Below, in pieces: positions 24,963 through 37,360 of a stretch of 64,000 nucleotides of DNA. The DNA is taken from assembly GCF_014633365.1 (NCBI RefSeq), contig NC_068344.1, positions 11,485,669-11,549,668 on the forward strand, written 5' to 3'. The position numbers and the translations under genes were made by a program. A model generated the notes under the pieces. The model did no database searches and was not told the origin of the DNA. It saw only the letters and a list, made by a program, of their open reading frames with translations. The stretch is from Diospyros lotus. Taxonomy: Eukaryota; Streptophyta; Magnoliopsida; Ericales; Ebenaceae. How positions within the stretch are numbered: the stretch's first letter is position 1; the number at the start of each line of letters is the position of its first letter.

Positions 24963-25278
24963 AATAGAATTGGGAAATTCTATCAGCAGCCCGGTGAATT
25001 ACTCTTTACAGCCCATAGTTTTATTCCCTCAACTACCCTCTATTAAAAAGCCTTTATTACCCTTACCTAACTACTTTCTCCCGACTACTTTCTTAACTCT
25101 TTGCAGCCCAATCTTCGATCACTTTCATTAAATTTTTGCGAACATTTCTAATTCTGATCTTCACCACCCAATCTCCGATCACTTTCACTAAAAATTTGCG
25201 AACGTTTCTGATTTTGATCACTTACAACGATTATCTTCTTGTTTCTATTAATTTTAATTCTATTCTTGACTTTTCTCT

Positions 25279-27757
25279 ATGGATTATTATATCCAAAAAT
25301 TGATGAGATGGGAAAAGTTTTATGGAGAAGATGATGAGCACCATATCATGCACAATGAGCAGGTGGACTACAATGAATCGCACCAGCAGCACGCCAATAT
25401 TCTGGTAACTCATTTTATTTATAATTTTGGATTGATGCATGTTATTAACTAGATGCTGAGAATCACTACATGCTGAGAATAGCGGCTCGAACTTCCTCGA
25501 CGCATTCTAGTCGGGGATACCCAGGTTCCCTAACTATCGGGGAACCTGGGTATCCCCGACTGGAATGCGTCGGGGAAGCTCGGGTTCCTCGAAGAGTTAC
25601 AGTCGGGAAAGCCGAGCTTCCCCGACTCTTAGCCATCGGGAACCCTCAGGTTCCCCGACTCGCAGCTATCTGGGAATGTTCAGGTTCCCGACTCGATAGG
25701 GAACCCGAACTTTCCCTAACAGCTGTGAGCTCGAGGACTCGCAGCGCTTGGGGGACCCTTGGGTTCCCAACTCGCACCGGTTCCCCGACTGCTTACAATA
25801 GGGAACCCGAGGGTGATCCCTGATTAATTTCTCGAATGGGTCAGTGGTTCCGGGTTCCTAACCCGCGATTCGATTCTCCATTCTATCCCACACTATTTTT
25901 AAATTTATAATTTTTCTTCTGTTTATATAAATTTTGTTATTTTTAATTTATATATTTTATTCATATTTTGTTTAAAGCCCAACCCATTTTTAATTTATGT
26001 ATCTTATTTTTGTTTTGATAATAGGGATTTGATCATCAAAATTTAGAGAATTTTGAGAATGAGAATGGCGTATCGTTTGATGTTAGTCAAACTTTTGTTA
26101 GGAATGGGATTTTCAGTAATAGGGAAACACTTATTGAATGGGTTAAGACAGTTGGGAAAAAAAATGGAATGATTATTGTTATAAAGAGTTCTGAATCTGG
26201 GGGTATAGGAAGAAAACCTAGAGTTCGTCTTGCTTGTGAACAAAGTGGAAAGTATAAATCATAAAAAAAAAAAAAAGATGAGATAATAGGAGAAACAAAT
26301 CGTAGGACGACAAGTTCTAAAAAGTATGGTTGTCCATTTGAGTTACTTAGTGCTAAATTGTCAAATGAACACTGGATGTTGAAGGTTGTATGTGGATTAC
26401 ACAATCATTTACCAGCAGCTCAACTTGACGGTCATTCATATGCTAGTCGACTTAGAGAGAAAGAGAAACAAATTATGATAACAATGTCTAACAATCTTGT
26501 GAAGCCAAGAAATATTTTAATGACGTTAAAGGCAAAAGATGAAAAAAAATGTGAGTACCATCAAAACTATATATAATGCACGACAAAGATATAGAGTCAT
26601 GGATAAAGGTGGTCGATCATAAATACAACAGTTGATGAAAAAATTGAAAGATTGTAATTATGTGGAGTGGCATAGAAGTGATACATTATCTATCAGATTG
26701 TATCACAAACTTATTTTGGGCTCATTCGATGGCTATAGAGTTATTTAAAATATCTCTCCATGTGTTAATAATGGACTGTACATACAAAACTAATAGATAT
26801 AAGTATCCATTGCTAGAGATCGTTGGTGTGACGTCAACTGAGCTAACTTTTTCTATTGCTTTCCCATTTATGGATGATGAATATGAGGATAATTACACAT
26901 GGGCAATGGAGAAATTAAAGGGTCTAATGACTCATAATACATATCTAAGAGTAATTGTAACCGATAGAGAACTGGGATTAATGAATGTAATACAAAAAGT
27001 GTTTCCAACCACGAGCACCTTGTTGTGTAGGTGGCATATATCAAAAAATGTGCTCGCCAAATGTAAGAAATTATTTGATGGAAATGAGACATGGGAGAAA
27101 TTTATGTTAAGTTGGAACTTAGTTGTTTTTGCGTCTACTGAGGATGAGTATGAACGTCGTCTGTATGAGTTAACACTTGAGTTCCATGCATATGAGGGTG
27201 CACTTAATTATGTGAGAAAGACATGGTTGAATGATTATAAGGAAAAATTGTTACAGCATGGACAAATAGAATAATGCATTTTGGCAACGTTACTACGAAC
27301 AGGGCTGAGAGTGCACATGCAAAGTTGAAGAGACATCTTAGATCTTCTCAAGGTGACTTAGAGTCATCATGGACAATTATCAACAGTCTTATTGAGTTGC
27401 AACATGTAGAGATTAAGGGGTCGTTTGAAAAAAAGTTTAACGTTGGTGCAACATAACTTCAAGCCAGCAATTTTTAGAGAATTGTGAGATGTTATATCGA
27501 GAAGTGCATTGAATATGGTACTAATGCAGTCGCAACTTGCTCATAAAATTGGGATAGACAAAGTTTCATGTGGATGTGTGATTAGAAGCACATATGGTTT
27601 ACCTTGTGCACATGAAATTGCAGAGTTCATGGTACAAGGACAGACAATTCCTTTGTCAACTATGCATCCTTATTGGACAAGGTTGCAAGTAGTGCAGTCA
27701 GCTTATGATGGTGTGTCATCGCAGGTAATGATTGAGCCAGAAATAGAGAGTATATAA
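25279..27757 (+). pseudogene. Broken MULE transposase (FAR1-type DNA-binding, MULE catalytic and SWIM domains)
   Basis: Exon 1 (25279-25404, starting MDYYIQKLMRW) splices in frame to exon 2 at 26025. Exon 2 carries a FAR1/WRKY-GCM1-like region ('NRETLIEWVKTVGKKNG', then 'YGCPFELLSAK' and 'HNHLP'). The MULE catalytic core follows: 'LIMDCTYKTNRYKYPLLEIVG' holds the first Asp, 'VIVTDRELGLMNVIQKVFP' the second, and 'TTNRAESAHAKLKRHL' the Glu region. A SWIM zinc finger, 'CGCVIRSTYGLPCAH', ends it. Breaks are a TAA at 26261 after a poly-A run, frame changes near 26547 and 26650, a TAA near 26617, a frame change near 27265 and stops at 27454 and shortly after. The intact enzyme would cut at the terminal repeats. 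Related host proteins are the FHY3/FAR1 transcription factors. Confidence 0.85.
25498..25830. repeat. GC-rich palindromic cluster in the transposase intron
   Basis: A long hairpin has arms 25498-25530 and 25540-25572, nearly perfectly complementary with a 9-base loop. It is followed by several further 'ggttcccgact' and 'agtcgggga' words in both orientations to about 25830. The block lies wholly inside the intron 25405-26024 and is far more GC-rich than its surroundings. It resembles a small inserted foldback element, though no target duplication was found. Confidence 0.75.
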
Positions 27758-27849
27758 AATATTTTATTCAGAACCAGAGCCAGTGAAGCAAGTATTAAAG
27801 CAAAAGTTGAGAGAAATAGTTAATCCAGACACAACTTCACTACAACCAC

Positions 27850-27997
27850 CAACCATGAAAGTTAGGACGAAGGGTAAGCCAGTATCGAAGAAGAAAATTT
27901 AGGTTGATACATCCACCAAACGTCAACCATGAAAGTTAGGACGAAGGGTAAGCCAGTATCGAAGAAGAAAATTTAGGTTGATACATCCACCAAACGT
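27850..27997 (+). repeat. Exact 74-bp tandem duplication
   Basis: Two adjacent copies (27850-27923 and 27924-27997) starting 'caaccatgaaagttagg' lie in the linker between the transposase and OTU segments. The copies look identical, so the duplication postdates much of the decay of this element. Confidence 0.85.
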
Positions 27998-28049
27998 GAT
28001 CCTTCCTTATTTGAAATAGTTCAATATAGTCAAGACAGTACATCCCTAA

Positions 28050-28498
28050 CAACATGGATATCCAAGAGAAACACCAATCGACTCAAGGGGTATGATGATT
28101 GTTTCCCACCACAAATACAACCGTTCTTGCATAGTATTATTAATGTAGAATCAGATGGACATTGTGGATTTCGCACGATAGCAGGGCTATTTGGTATGAG
28201 TGAGCATAGTTGGAGAGATATTCGTTTTAGTCTGATAGGAGAGTTGCAATCTTTTCGTGCGATGTATACGCAATTATATGGATTAGAAATGCATGTGGAT
28301 AAGTTGCTACATATATTGTATTGCTTTGATAACATTACACCGTACGAGCATTGGATAACTTTACCTGACATGAGCCATTTAGTTGCTTCAAAATACAATG
28401 TCGTATTGGTGCATTTGTCATGGATCCAGTGTCTTACATATCTTCCACTCAGATTGATCCCTCCTCCAGCAGTACAACACATGATGATTACTATATGA
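28050..28498 (+). pseudogene. OTU-like cysteine protease segment of the MULE
   Basis: The open stretch 28127-28498 reads 'NVESDGHCGFRTIAGLFG', which contains the OTU catalytic D-G-x-C core, followed by 'WRDIRFSLIGELQSF' and 'YEHWITLPDMSHLVASKYN'. These match the first two thirds of OTU deubiquitinase-like domains that occur at the C-terminus of some plant MULE transposases. The same frame is open upstream from about 28050 with no ATG of its own, so it was probably part of the transposase protein, joined by 27758-28050, which now contains stops. Whether it still folds is unknown. A role in removing ubiquitin or protecting the transposase is inference. Confidence 0.65.
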
Positions 28499-29573
28499 TT
28501 TATGAATGACTGTCATTTTGTGCAGGTATTCTTACTTATTTTGGTATTTATTTGTTTATATTTTGGATTTCATACGTTTGTTTTAACAATAATTTTTGTT
28601 GCATATGTCATTTATCAAGTATTCCTTAAGCCAAGCTCACTAATTCCTCCCGTCGCACTTAATTGGTACAGATTTCGATGTGATAATGCACGTGATTAGG
28701 AAACGCCATACATATCCAGAATTCAAGCATTTTTATCTCTAGTAGGTCAAGATGTGGCAACACATGAAGTTTTTGACTTATCTAACATATGATTCTTAGG
28801 TTGTGTTTTCGAATAAGGCCCAAGGCGATGATGATTTTTCAGGCAAGTTTAATCTTCATAGGCTTCAGCCCGTGATTGAAACATTAACCCATATCACCAC
28901 TTATTAGCAGCCCAATTTGAAGTCCATAAGCCCATTTACTATCTCTTTAGAGAAGAAATGGGCATAAGCCCATTTGCTCAAGAGATGGAGAAGCCCAGCC
29001 CATTACGTATGATAGACATGCTTTCGGCCGAGAGAGGAGGACGGTTGGGCGATTCGGGGCTGGGTTTTGTTGAGGCTTAGTGGTCTTATTTTTGGAGTTA
29101 CCTAAGTGGTGATTTGTTGTCCATATCTGAGCCTTTCTATACTTTGTGTATATTTTCGCATTTTATTTTGTGGATTATACTGCACTAATATCTTGTTTTA
29201 TAGATTTTTTATTCACAAACTTATTTCACACAAGATGTATTTGATTTAATTGACCCATAATTAAAGTTTATGATATAAAGGAGTCTGATATAAACAAGTT
29301 TATAATATCTTGTTTTATAGATCACTTACATCACATATAAGTATTTAAAATAAGTTTTGTTAGTAACAATAAAATTACTTTTTAAGATAACACGGTTAGC
29401 TATTCGAGTTATGAAAATAATTTTTAAAGAAACTAAGAAAATGAAATCCAAACAGAAAAGGGTTGGCACCATTTATATCTTGGCAACATATCCGAACCTT
29501 ATCAGAAGTAGTCAAATAGATAAGACTTTACTCACTGTAGCAAATACAGATAGTCTCAGATTACAAAAAAAAA
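28499..29573. other. Central MULE sequence between convergent genes
   Basis: AT-rich with a GC-richer block at about 28850-29060 that has several 'agcccatt' words. Two short frames (28502-28699 and 29357-29647) show no recognisable domain. It probably holds the 3' ends of both convergent genes. Confidence 0.4.
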
Positions 29574-31721
29574 TTAACCTCTATCAGTCCTTTTTCTTGT
29601 CTCTTGAGGGGAGCCTAGGGCTGGATGATGTGGATCTAAACTCGTAGGTGGTGGATTTATAATTGGTGTCGGAGGTGATGTAACCATCGTCGGTGTTCGT
29701 ACCACACTAGAAGGCGCTTCACGAAATACTGTATATGCATGAGACCCAATAGAAGAAGACCCAGTAGGAATAGTCAAAATATCATATACTTGAAGACATG
29801 CCCGTCTCCACGTGTCTACATCCTGAGTGGATCCACCTGATATGACTTGCGTAAGAGGAGACAGTAATGCCATGATGCGCTACAAAACAAAATTATTTTA
29901 AATATAAAAAATTAAACATAAAATATTTAAAAAATTACAATTACAAAATTAATCTTACCATATCAGCAATGGTCACTCTATCTTGATCACCTCTGTCAAA
30001 CCCGAATCTATTTGCAGGATTTTGTATGAATCGATGCGTAATGCGATGATACCATGCCAAGTAGTCTTCACTGCACTCCCATGGCACTCGGGCAAGTCCA
30101 CCCCGTCGGTGTGCTAGCAATAAGTGAAAATCCCAGCGAGTCCATCTATCATTAATAAAATCATAAATTACCTTATATGTTGTCGTAGCTCTACCCCGCT
30201 TGGCTTCAATAGGGGATAATGGAGGTGGAGGTATATTCTACATATGTCTAAATTGTCGCAGAACCCTATCCGGATGATATGGCTCAATCACACCCCCACA
30301 CTTAAGACATCCAGAGAAGAACACAATCTCATGCAATGGGTGTTGTGCACGATGCCTCCTATATGGTGTCCATATAACCTGCACATGTTTCAGAATTTCA
30401 ATGACAAGCAATATTAAGTTGCAAAATATAATGTGTGAACAAAATACTTGATCTTCAGTTAAGTCATTAAGTTTCTCTCGCAAAGATTGCAAAGAATCGT
30501 ACTCATGAACAGGAAGCCAACTGTGAGCCCTAGGCAACTCGTCAGTATATGATAAGTTATGTTTACTTCTAGTCAATGGAAAATATTCTTATATCCAAGC
30601 CTGTGTACATTTAATGTAAATAATTGTTAAGATATATGGAAAGACATAGTAAAAATATGCACAGAATAATAAAATTTAAATGATTACCTCAAGTAATGTT
30701 AAATATCCACAGATTCCCTTAACATTTCTTCTACTAGCGATACCCAGCTGCCTATATAAATATGCCAAACAAGCAGCCCCCCATGCATACGTACCAGATA
30801 CACTCAAGTTTTCCAACAATGCAAGATAGGAAACCGAAATCATGCTACCACTCTTATCCACAAATAATGTACAACCTAATAAAAATAACAAATACGCCCT
30901 ACTAACATTGTAGATCTCTTCATTCGGAGTTGAATCTGGTACGTTCATAAATGTTCTTCTCAGCCAATCTAATTTCACATACGATCCCCGAGTCTCCGCT
31001 AACTGGCCTGCTGCTTCCACTACTAAGACCCCAAGTAAACGACAAAGTAAGTTCTGAGCTTCATTACCTGTCAAATGAGGGACTGATACAGGGCTGCCAG
31101 CAACTAGTATCTTCAGAATAGTAGCAACGTCATCTAGCGTGAGTGTCATCTCACTAAATGGTAGATGAAATGTGTTAATCTCAGGTTGCCATCTCTCTGA
31201 AAAGGCTGACACAACTATAGGATTCGCAAATCAATACGTGGATTCTATCAAATGTGCTAACTGAGATCTTAGGACAACATCATAAATACGTTGCTGATTT
31301 TCCAATGGCCAATTAGGAATTCTTTGTCCATGGCTATTTCATTTTAATAGACCTCTTTCCTATTACATAAAAATAATAAAATAATTACTAAAATTATTTT
31401 CATAATCGCTTACCTCTCCAGCCCATATGCTAACAACAACATGATTTTTAAAACTCTTTAAAATTGATGGATCTTCAGGGTCTCCCAAAAATAGTTCAAT
31501 ACTATCGTCCGGAGCACTAGTAGATGGCTACTCCGGAGCACTAGGAGGTGATGAGTCCAAGGGGTACCTAGCTGCTTAGAAATGTGCGCCTCTGAGATAG
31601 ATATATTAGCTACAGAATGACCATCATGGCCCTTTACCCTTCTCCTTGTGGAAGCTGTCGGACACTAACGAAATGAAGATGGGCGAGCTCCCTCTACTTC
31701 TCCTCCTCGAGTACGTGCCAT
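29574..31721 (-). pseudogene. Broken plant mobile domain (PMD) gene of the MULE
   Basis: The minus-strand start at 31721 reads 'MARTRGGEVEGARPSS', the usual N-terminus of transposon-borne PMD proteins. Then come 'GDPEDPSIL' (about 31480), 'SAFSERWQPEINTFHLPF' followed by 'EMTLTLDDVATIL' (31210-31110), and further core to 30676. After an intron, 'HSWLPVHEYDSLQSLREKL' follows at about 30520-30465, then 'VIWTPYRRHR' and 'PDRVLRQFRHM' ending at 30238; a Pro-rich tail follows at 29873-29574. Stops interrupt it early (TAG near 31667; TGA near 31230). PMD domains occur in the host MAIN/MAIL proteins and in MULEs and other transposons; their role in the element is not known. Confidence 0.75.
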
Positions 31722-32500
31722 ACCTATAAATGAATGTACCATATTAGATATTTTTAAAATAATAATAATTTACTACAAAATTAATTTAATTCATATAAGA
31801 ATGTTATGTTAAATGTCTAAATGCATGATGATAAATAAAATTGTTTATAATAAGATTAATAACAATTGAATTTATTACAAAGGTGAAGTGTAAAATTATA
31901 ATTAATATAAAAAATAACATGTGAGAATAATATGAAATCAATGATATTTTTAAAAAAAAATTCAAATGGCACAAAATTAAAAAAAAAATACATTAATAAA
32001 TCTCCGGTTCAGGTTTCTCCAACCCGGAACTACAAGTTCGGACCCTCGCACCTCACACCATGAGGCGCCACCATTGCGGCTAATGAAGGCGGCCAAGTGG
32101 CTGCCATCGTCACCGCCAGGATGAGGAAGGGGGGGTTTTGAAACCCCCGCACCTCACGGTGCGGAGGTCCACGACTGACGAAGGCGGCCATGGTGGCTGC
32201 CATCGCAGCCGATGGCGATGCCTCTATGTGCTATTATTGAAGAAATTAAAAGCTAAATAGAAGGTGTACCTGATTTCAATCCGATTTCTTTTTCCTCGCA
32301 AAACAATGGCCAAAGATTGTTAGGGTTTATTTGAGAAATGGTGTAGCTGTGTCAAATGGTGTGGCTGTGAGGGCATATTTGGAAATCTATGGGCTGTAAA
32401 TAGTAATTCTTGTGGTTGTAAAGAGTAAAAATGGAAATTTATTTGATCGGGCTGTGAAGAGTAATTTATCGGGCTACCAATAGAATTTCTCAATAGAATT

Positions 32501-32854
32501 TGAGGGCTAAAAGATGTGACCCGCTTATTATTAAATTGAAAAAAAAATTAATGGGCATGCTTGTTTTATATATATATAAATATATATTCAAACAAAGAAA
32601 AGCAATTATAAAGAAAAAGGTGTGAAGACCAAATTAGAATTGAAATTGATTTATAATATAATATATACTTGAGGTCTACTTTATATATTATAATATAAAG
32701 TGGAAAAGCTAATTGGAAGCAAAAAAAAAAAAAAAAATTGAAGGCCCAAGAGTGAAGCCGCGTCCATATAATAAATGGGAGGCTAATTGGAATGACTCAC
32801 TTTAATTGGCCCATGGAGAAATTAGAGGGTTAAGGTGCAACCGTATGCTATGTG
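32501..32854. other. No gene seen
   Basis: AT-rich flank of the MULE with an A-run at about 32721-32737. Nothing recognisable. Confidence 0.4.
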
Positions 32855-33215
32855 TATATATTAATAGATATCCGTATTTAAAGGCACGGTATAAATAATA
32901 TTAAGATTAAAATATAATAATATTTATTAATATTGTAAAAAAAATTATAAACACTAAACAAAAAATAGATTAAATTTATTATATACTTGTTAATGTTTTA
33001 TAATAAAAACAAAAAAAATTATTAAATCTATATAATAAAGCACATTACTAAATACTCTACAATCTGAATAAATTAAATTAAAAATTAAATATCAAACAAT
33101 ACATACTAGCTACCGCCGGCTACCATGGTCACTACCAACAATGGGGAGGGGGGACCCCCGATTCGGGGTCGGAGCCTTAGGTTTCTCGACCATGCGTGGT
33201 CGGGAACTCTTTGAT
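32855..33215 (-). repeat. AT-rich dispersed repeat, inverted partner of 1420-1890
   Basis: See 1420-1890: the same order of blocks in reverse complement, including the GC-rich 'accatggtcactaccaacaa' head at about 33122-33141 and the AT-rich body to the left. It holds no gene. Confidence 0.55.
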
Positions 33216-33339
33216 TTTTATATTATTTTAATTAAAAATGATTTTATTATGCCTAAAATGAAAAATAAAATTAATAAAACAAAAAAATATTAACAAAATA
33301 AATGAATTCTATTTAAATATTTATATTTTTAAGTAATTC

Positions 33340-34115
33340 AATAGGACAGATTAACCAATTTCAATTTCACGGTCCGATTTGGTTAGTTTTTGACATTTTT
33401 AAAATGCTAAACTGCTTATGCGATTTTTCTATCAAATCAAACCACGCGGTCTAATTTGGTGACCAGAAACCGCACTGAATCGCACCGCAAAATGCGGTGC
33501 GGCTCGGTGCGGTTTCTGCGGTTTGTTCAAAATATTAATTCAATCATTTTCCTAGTGCAATTTTCATGGTTTAATAAATTGTTTCATTAACTATTTAATT
33601 CATAAATTAAAATAAATAAAATAATCTTTTGTTTATACAATCTGTAAACAGATCGTTAACAACAAATAGTTTGTTTATACAAACTGTTTGTTGTTTTACA
33701 AATTGTCTGTATAAACAACAAACAGTTAAAAACAATCTATTTGATTGTTTATATATAAACAAACAGATTGTTTATACAAATAGTTTGTAAATACAAATTG
33801 TTTGTATAAACAATCTATAATTTGTTTATAAAAACAGTTTGTTTTTACAAATTTGTAAAAATAATCTATTTGATTGTTTATATATAAACAGAACAAATTG
33901 TTTACAATCTGTTTACTAGATCTATTTTTCTGGTTTGAAAATAAATTATTTTATATTTTTTATTATTACATTATACTCGGACAATTCAGTTTTAAACCGA
34001 ACCGAGAAATTCTCAAACCGTGTCGAACCGCTCATCTAAAAAAACCATGCGGTGCGGTGTGGTTCGGTCGATTTCCATGGTTTGTCGATTTTTTTGAACA
34101 CCCCTACTTAAAGAA
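33340..34115. repeat. hAT-MITE-like element with ACCGCACCG subterminal repeats
   Basis: The right end reads 'tttgaacacccctac', a common terminus of plant non-autonomous hAT elements. Both flanks are filled with 'ggtgcggtt' and 'aaccgaaccg' words. The centre (about 33630-33910) is an array of 'tgtttataca' and 'aaacagattg' words in both orientations. The left terminus is not clear, so no target duplication is given. Confidence 0.5.
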
Positions 34116-34277
34116 GAGATTTTTATTTCAATTGAGTCATCCATGTCAAATTCTTATAAATTAAAACTTACACTGTTGGCATTTTTTTATTTAAAATTTT
34201 CATGATATTTCAAAAAAATTTAAAAACTTACATGATTGATATTTAAATGCTTTAAAAATTAAATTTAAAAAAAAATT

Positions 34278-34610
34278 AAAAACTTACACTTTTTTTATTT
34301 CACCCATTTATATATAGACACATACACACACTTAGTATATAAACACACACACACCCATATACATATAATATATATATACACACAACACACAGCGATCGAC
34401 GACGACGGCGAGCCGCTATGGCCATCTGTCAGCTTGTGTGTGTTTAAAAACTTGCACTATTTTTTTATTTCACCCATCTATAAATAGACACATACACACA
34501 GTTAAGTATATAAACATACACACACGCTCATATACATATATAAATACACACACACCTATATACACATATATATACACACGCAACACAGCAGCCGGCAAGC
34601 CACTATGGTC
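34278..34610. repeat. Two-unit tandem duplication of about 168 bp
   Basis: Each unit runs 'aaaaactt.cac', then 'tttcaccca', a 'tagacacatacacac' AC-rich stretch, and a GC-rich 'cggc.agccactatgg' end. The first unit starts at about 34278 and the second at about 34446. The AC/AT runs are microsatellite-like. The open frames here are not genes. Confidence 0.75.
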
Positions 34611-34810
34611 GTCGGTCGGGGGAGTAGTTCAAGGGCCCCTGAGAGAGAGAGATGGAGAGGGGAGGGATGGGATTCGGGGATGTTTGGCATCCCTGAACTT
34701 GAGGATACCCAGCACCCTCAAATTACTGGGTTAGGGGATGTTGGATTCCACCTACACCCATCATCTTTCTCTCTCTCTTCCATTTATACCCATCATCACA
34801 CCCGTCGGCG
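34611..34810. other. Left part of a segment split by the solo LTR
   Basis: GA-rich and CT-rich sequence that continues, after the LTR, at 37361-37800, where (ga)n runs dominate. There is no convincing gene; the overlapping minus-strand frames at 37408-37751 are products of the (ga)n sequence. Confidence 0.45.
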
Positions 34811-37360
34811 TGTAACACCCCATTTTTCTCTTACCAAGCGTGTCACTATGCTGGGGCCCAAAATATACGTAATTTATTTTTTTCTTTTCTTTCTCGGTGC
34901 ATAACTTAACCTTAGGTACTGAATTCTAAACAAAACCCCCAGCAAATCATTAAAAATACGAAAACGATAATCGAAACCTGATATGGTACATAATCAATTC
35001 ACTTTATTTATAACATAAGAATCTGTACCATAGTTAACATCATATCCTCAATATTGAAATACATAAATATATGGAGATTCCATAATATTTTAACAAGGCT
35101 AATCATCAATAAAACATCAGCTAAAACATATCCGAGTCAGCTCGTTGAATCCATTGGCCGTGCCATCACGTGCCATCATATCTCAACATGTTCCTTACCT
35201 AAGCTGCAAGTCTAAACTGGAACATTGAATGTTCCAAGGGCATAACCCATTAGAAGATGGAACTTATAGTGAGGGTCCAAAACATATATACAATACATGA
35301 TGCAATAATATGAACAACATTTCCCTTTAGTGTAACTTCTCTGACCCGCAAGCCCGGCTAGGAATCCTAGGCAAATCCCAAACCTCTGCAGGATAAGCCT
35401 AACATTATTCCCTCAACGCCCTTGGGGAATTACGGCTACACTCTGGGGCCGACATCTCATTCTCATGCACAAATATCAATGCGACAATAATATCGTGTCA
35501 TGCAATTATCACGACTTTCCATGCAATATGACAAAATGAATCATATCTTTCGTAAATATTATGCATATATAAGAAATCATATCTTTTATAAATATCATGC
35601 ATAATAAACAATCATATCATGTAGGATAGGAAAACTCACATTTTTGAGATAAACTTGCATTTTCTCGAAAAGCGTGCATCGCCTCGATATGTGTGCCCTG
35701 CCTCGATTTTTGTGCCAACTCTCAAAAGTTGCACCAATCACATCATCTCGATCACCTCAATCATAAAATAATATTTAATCACTAAATATCCTCAATATTC
35801 CATTTATTTCATTTTTCCTTCATTTTCTTTCATTTTTCCTTTCTGAAAATTCCAATAATTACCTTGAGACTATTTTTCTCAAATCTAATTCCACGACAAT
35901 TCATTATAGGCTATGAACTTCAAAGGAAAAATACTGGACTTACCCGGATGTAGCGTTTTCACGCAAAACGAGATTCTTTGAGGCTAAAATCGAGACATCA
36001 AAAATCCCAAATCCAAATCTTTTTACACAAACCTCGAGATCTCATTTTTCTAGGAATTTAGAGATTTTTCTCGGATTTTTTCAAGCTGCCATGCGCCGAG
36101 AGTGGGGGAGCGCGTGAAGTCCAGCGCCGATCATCTTCTCTAGCGTCGGCCATGCCGGCGATCTAAGATATCCATGTCATTTTGAAGCCCTCTTCTAGTC
36201 GATCCTAATGGCCAATTTTGAGCCTCAAAGGAGCACCGGAAGACCTCCCATCGTGCGTTTGAAGTCTCGGCCATCACTACCGCCACTCAACTCCGATGAC
36301 GTCGATTACCCCCTCAAACCATCACCAAAATGCCTAAAAATCTCCATAATAGATCTTTAGACTATGGGCAACAAAAGCCCCTTAATTTCGACTCTCAATT
36401 TATTCGAAAACGGCCCCGATTTTGAGCTCCCACTCTCCCCATTTTCGGCCACCATGAACGCCTATTTATATGCATTTTCGGACCTCCAAATGCATGAGAT
36501 CGATCAACCCATGGCCTTAAGAGATCTTACCTTCCTCAGATTGACCTAAAAGCATCAACACGTGATCGAAAAAGCGGGTTGTAGGTATGCTACGAATTGG
36601 CCAACTTTCGGCTGCTTTTTCTTCAAATTCCGGCCACCACGATGGCCCTTGTCGACTGACGATCATGCCCACGTGATCCCTGAGCCACCCTCGTGCTAGC
36701 CCAGTGCTTTAGATGGTCAAAATCGACCATGGCCAACCGTCCATGTGCTAGATAGTCTCCCTTTGCTAGCTTTTTTTTCATTTTTTGCACTTTAGCCCCT
36801 CATATTTTTGGTTTTCTCATTTTGGCCCTATTTCACCAAGCCCCTTGACTTTTGATAATTGCTTTCAAGACCCTCAAGTCCTAAAACATCAATTTAACCC
36901 CTGAAGATTCCAAAAAAATATCATTTTGACCTTTCTCTAGCAATTTTAGAAAACTACACTTAGGCCCAAACATTCGTTTTGGCCTTAAACCTCTTCATTT
37001 CTTCCTGAAACCACGGAAATGTTGTTCCTCATGAAAAACCGAAGCCCCCTCAATCTTCCGTTGACTTCCCAAAAGTCGTCTATAACAATTCGATATTGTA
37101 GTCTAATTGACAGCTGTATTTTAGTTGTACCGAAAATTGTTCCCGATCCAATTTCTTTCTGCACCATAAATCCTACCTCGGGGTGCTCATTAATGCCACA
37201 CCATTTTGCTTTGGAATCTCGGCTCCAAGACACTCCCGGCAGTTGATTCGGTCATCTATACAATAATAAATTACCGTTATACCTTTCATTTATCCTTAAA
37301 TTCCATTTTTGCCCCAAGATAAATTACCCTTGAGTCATTTAGAATTTCTCGGGTATTACA
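34811..37360. mobile_element. Solo LTR, TGTAACACCC..GGGTATTACA
   Basis: The segment begins 'tgtaacaccccatttttc' and ends 'tctcgggtattaca', giving TG..CA ends inside an imperfect inverted repeat. The flanking pentamers 'cggcg' (34806-34810) and 'cagcg' (37361-37365) agree at four of five bases. No gag or pol is present, so this is a solo LTR of 2.55 kb. The terminal style is shared with those at 17829 and 42479, hence one superfamily; a Ty3/gypsy chromovirus such as Tekay/Del is a guess from the ends. It includes repeated 'ctcgataatttgtgcc' type words near 35660-35710. Confidence 0.7.

Larger units (their letters stand above)
24972..32491 (+). mobile_element. Mutator-like element (MULE) with transposase, OTU and plant mobile domain genes
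   Basis: The element is framed by a perfect 9-bp direct repeat 'aatagaatt' (24963-24971 and 32492-32500), the duplication length of Mutator elements. The terminal inverted repeats are about 40 bp: 'gggaaattctatcagcagcc' leads the left end, and the reverse complement of the right end starts 'gagaaattctattggtagcc'; both continue with 'attactctt.acagccc'. Inside are a + strand MULE transposase gene and OTU-like segment (25279-28498) and a minus-strand plant mobile domain gene (29574-31721), arranged convergently. Near the right end, 'gaaggcggcca.gtggctgcc' occurs twice (about 32083 and 32177). All genes are broken, so this copy is not autonomous. Confidence 0.9.

Noticed and set aside
25470..25823. 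117-residue Arg-rich frame
   Set aside because: It lies in the palindromic GC-rich block within the transposase intron and has no domain.
28502..28699. 65-residue hydrophobic frame next to the OTU segment
   Set aside because: Too short, no conserved motif, and it follows a stop in a decayed element; hydrophobicity reflects T-rich DNA.
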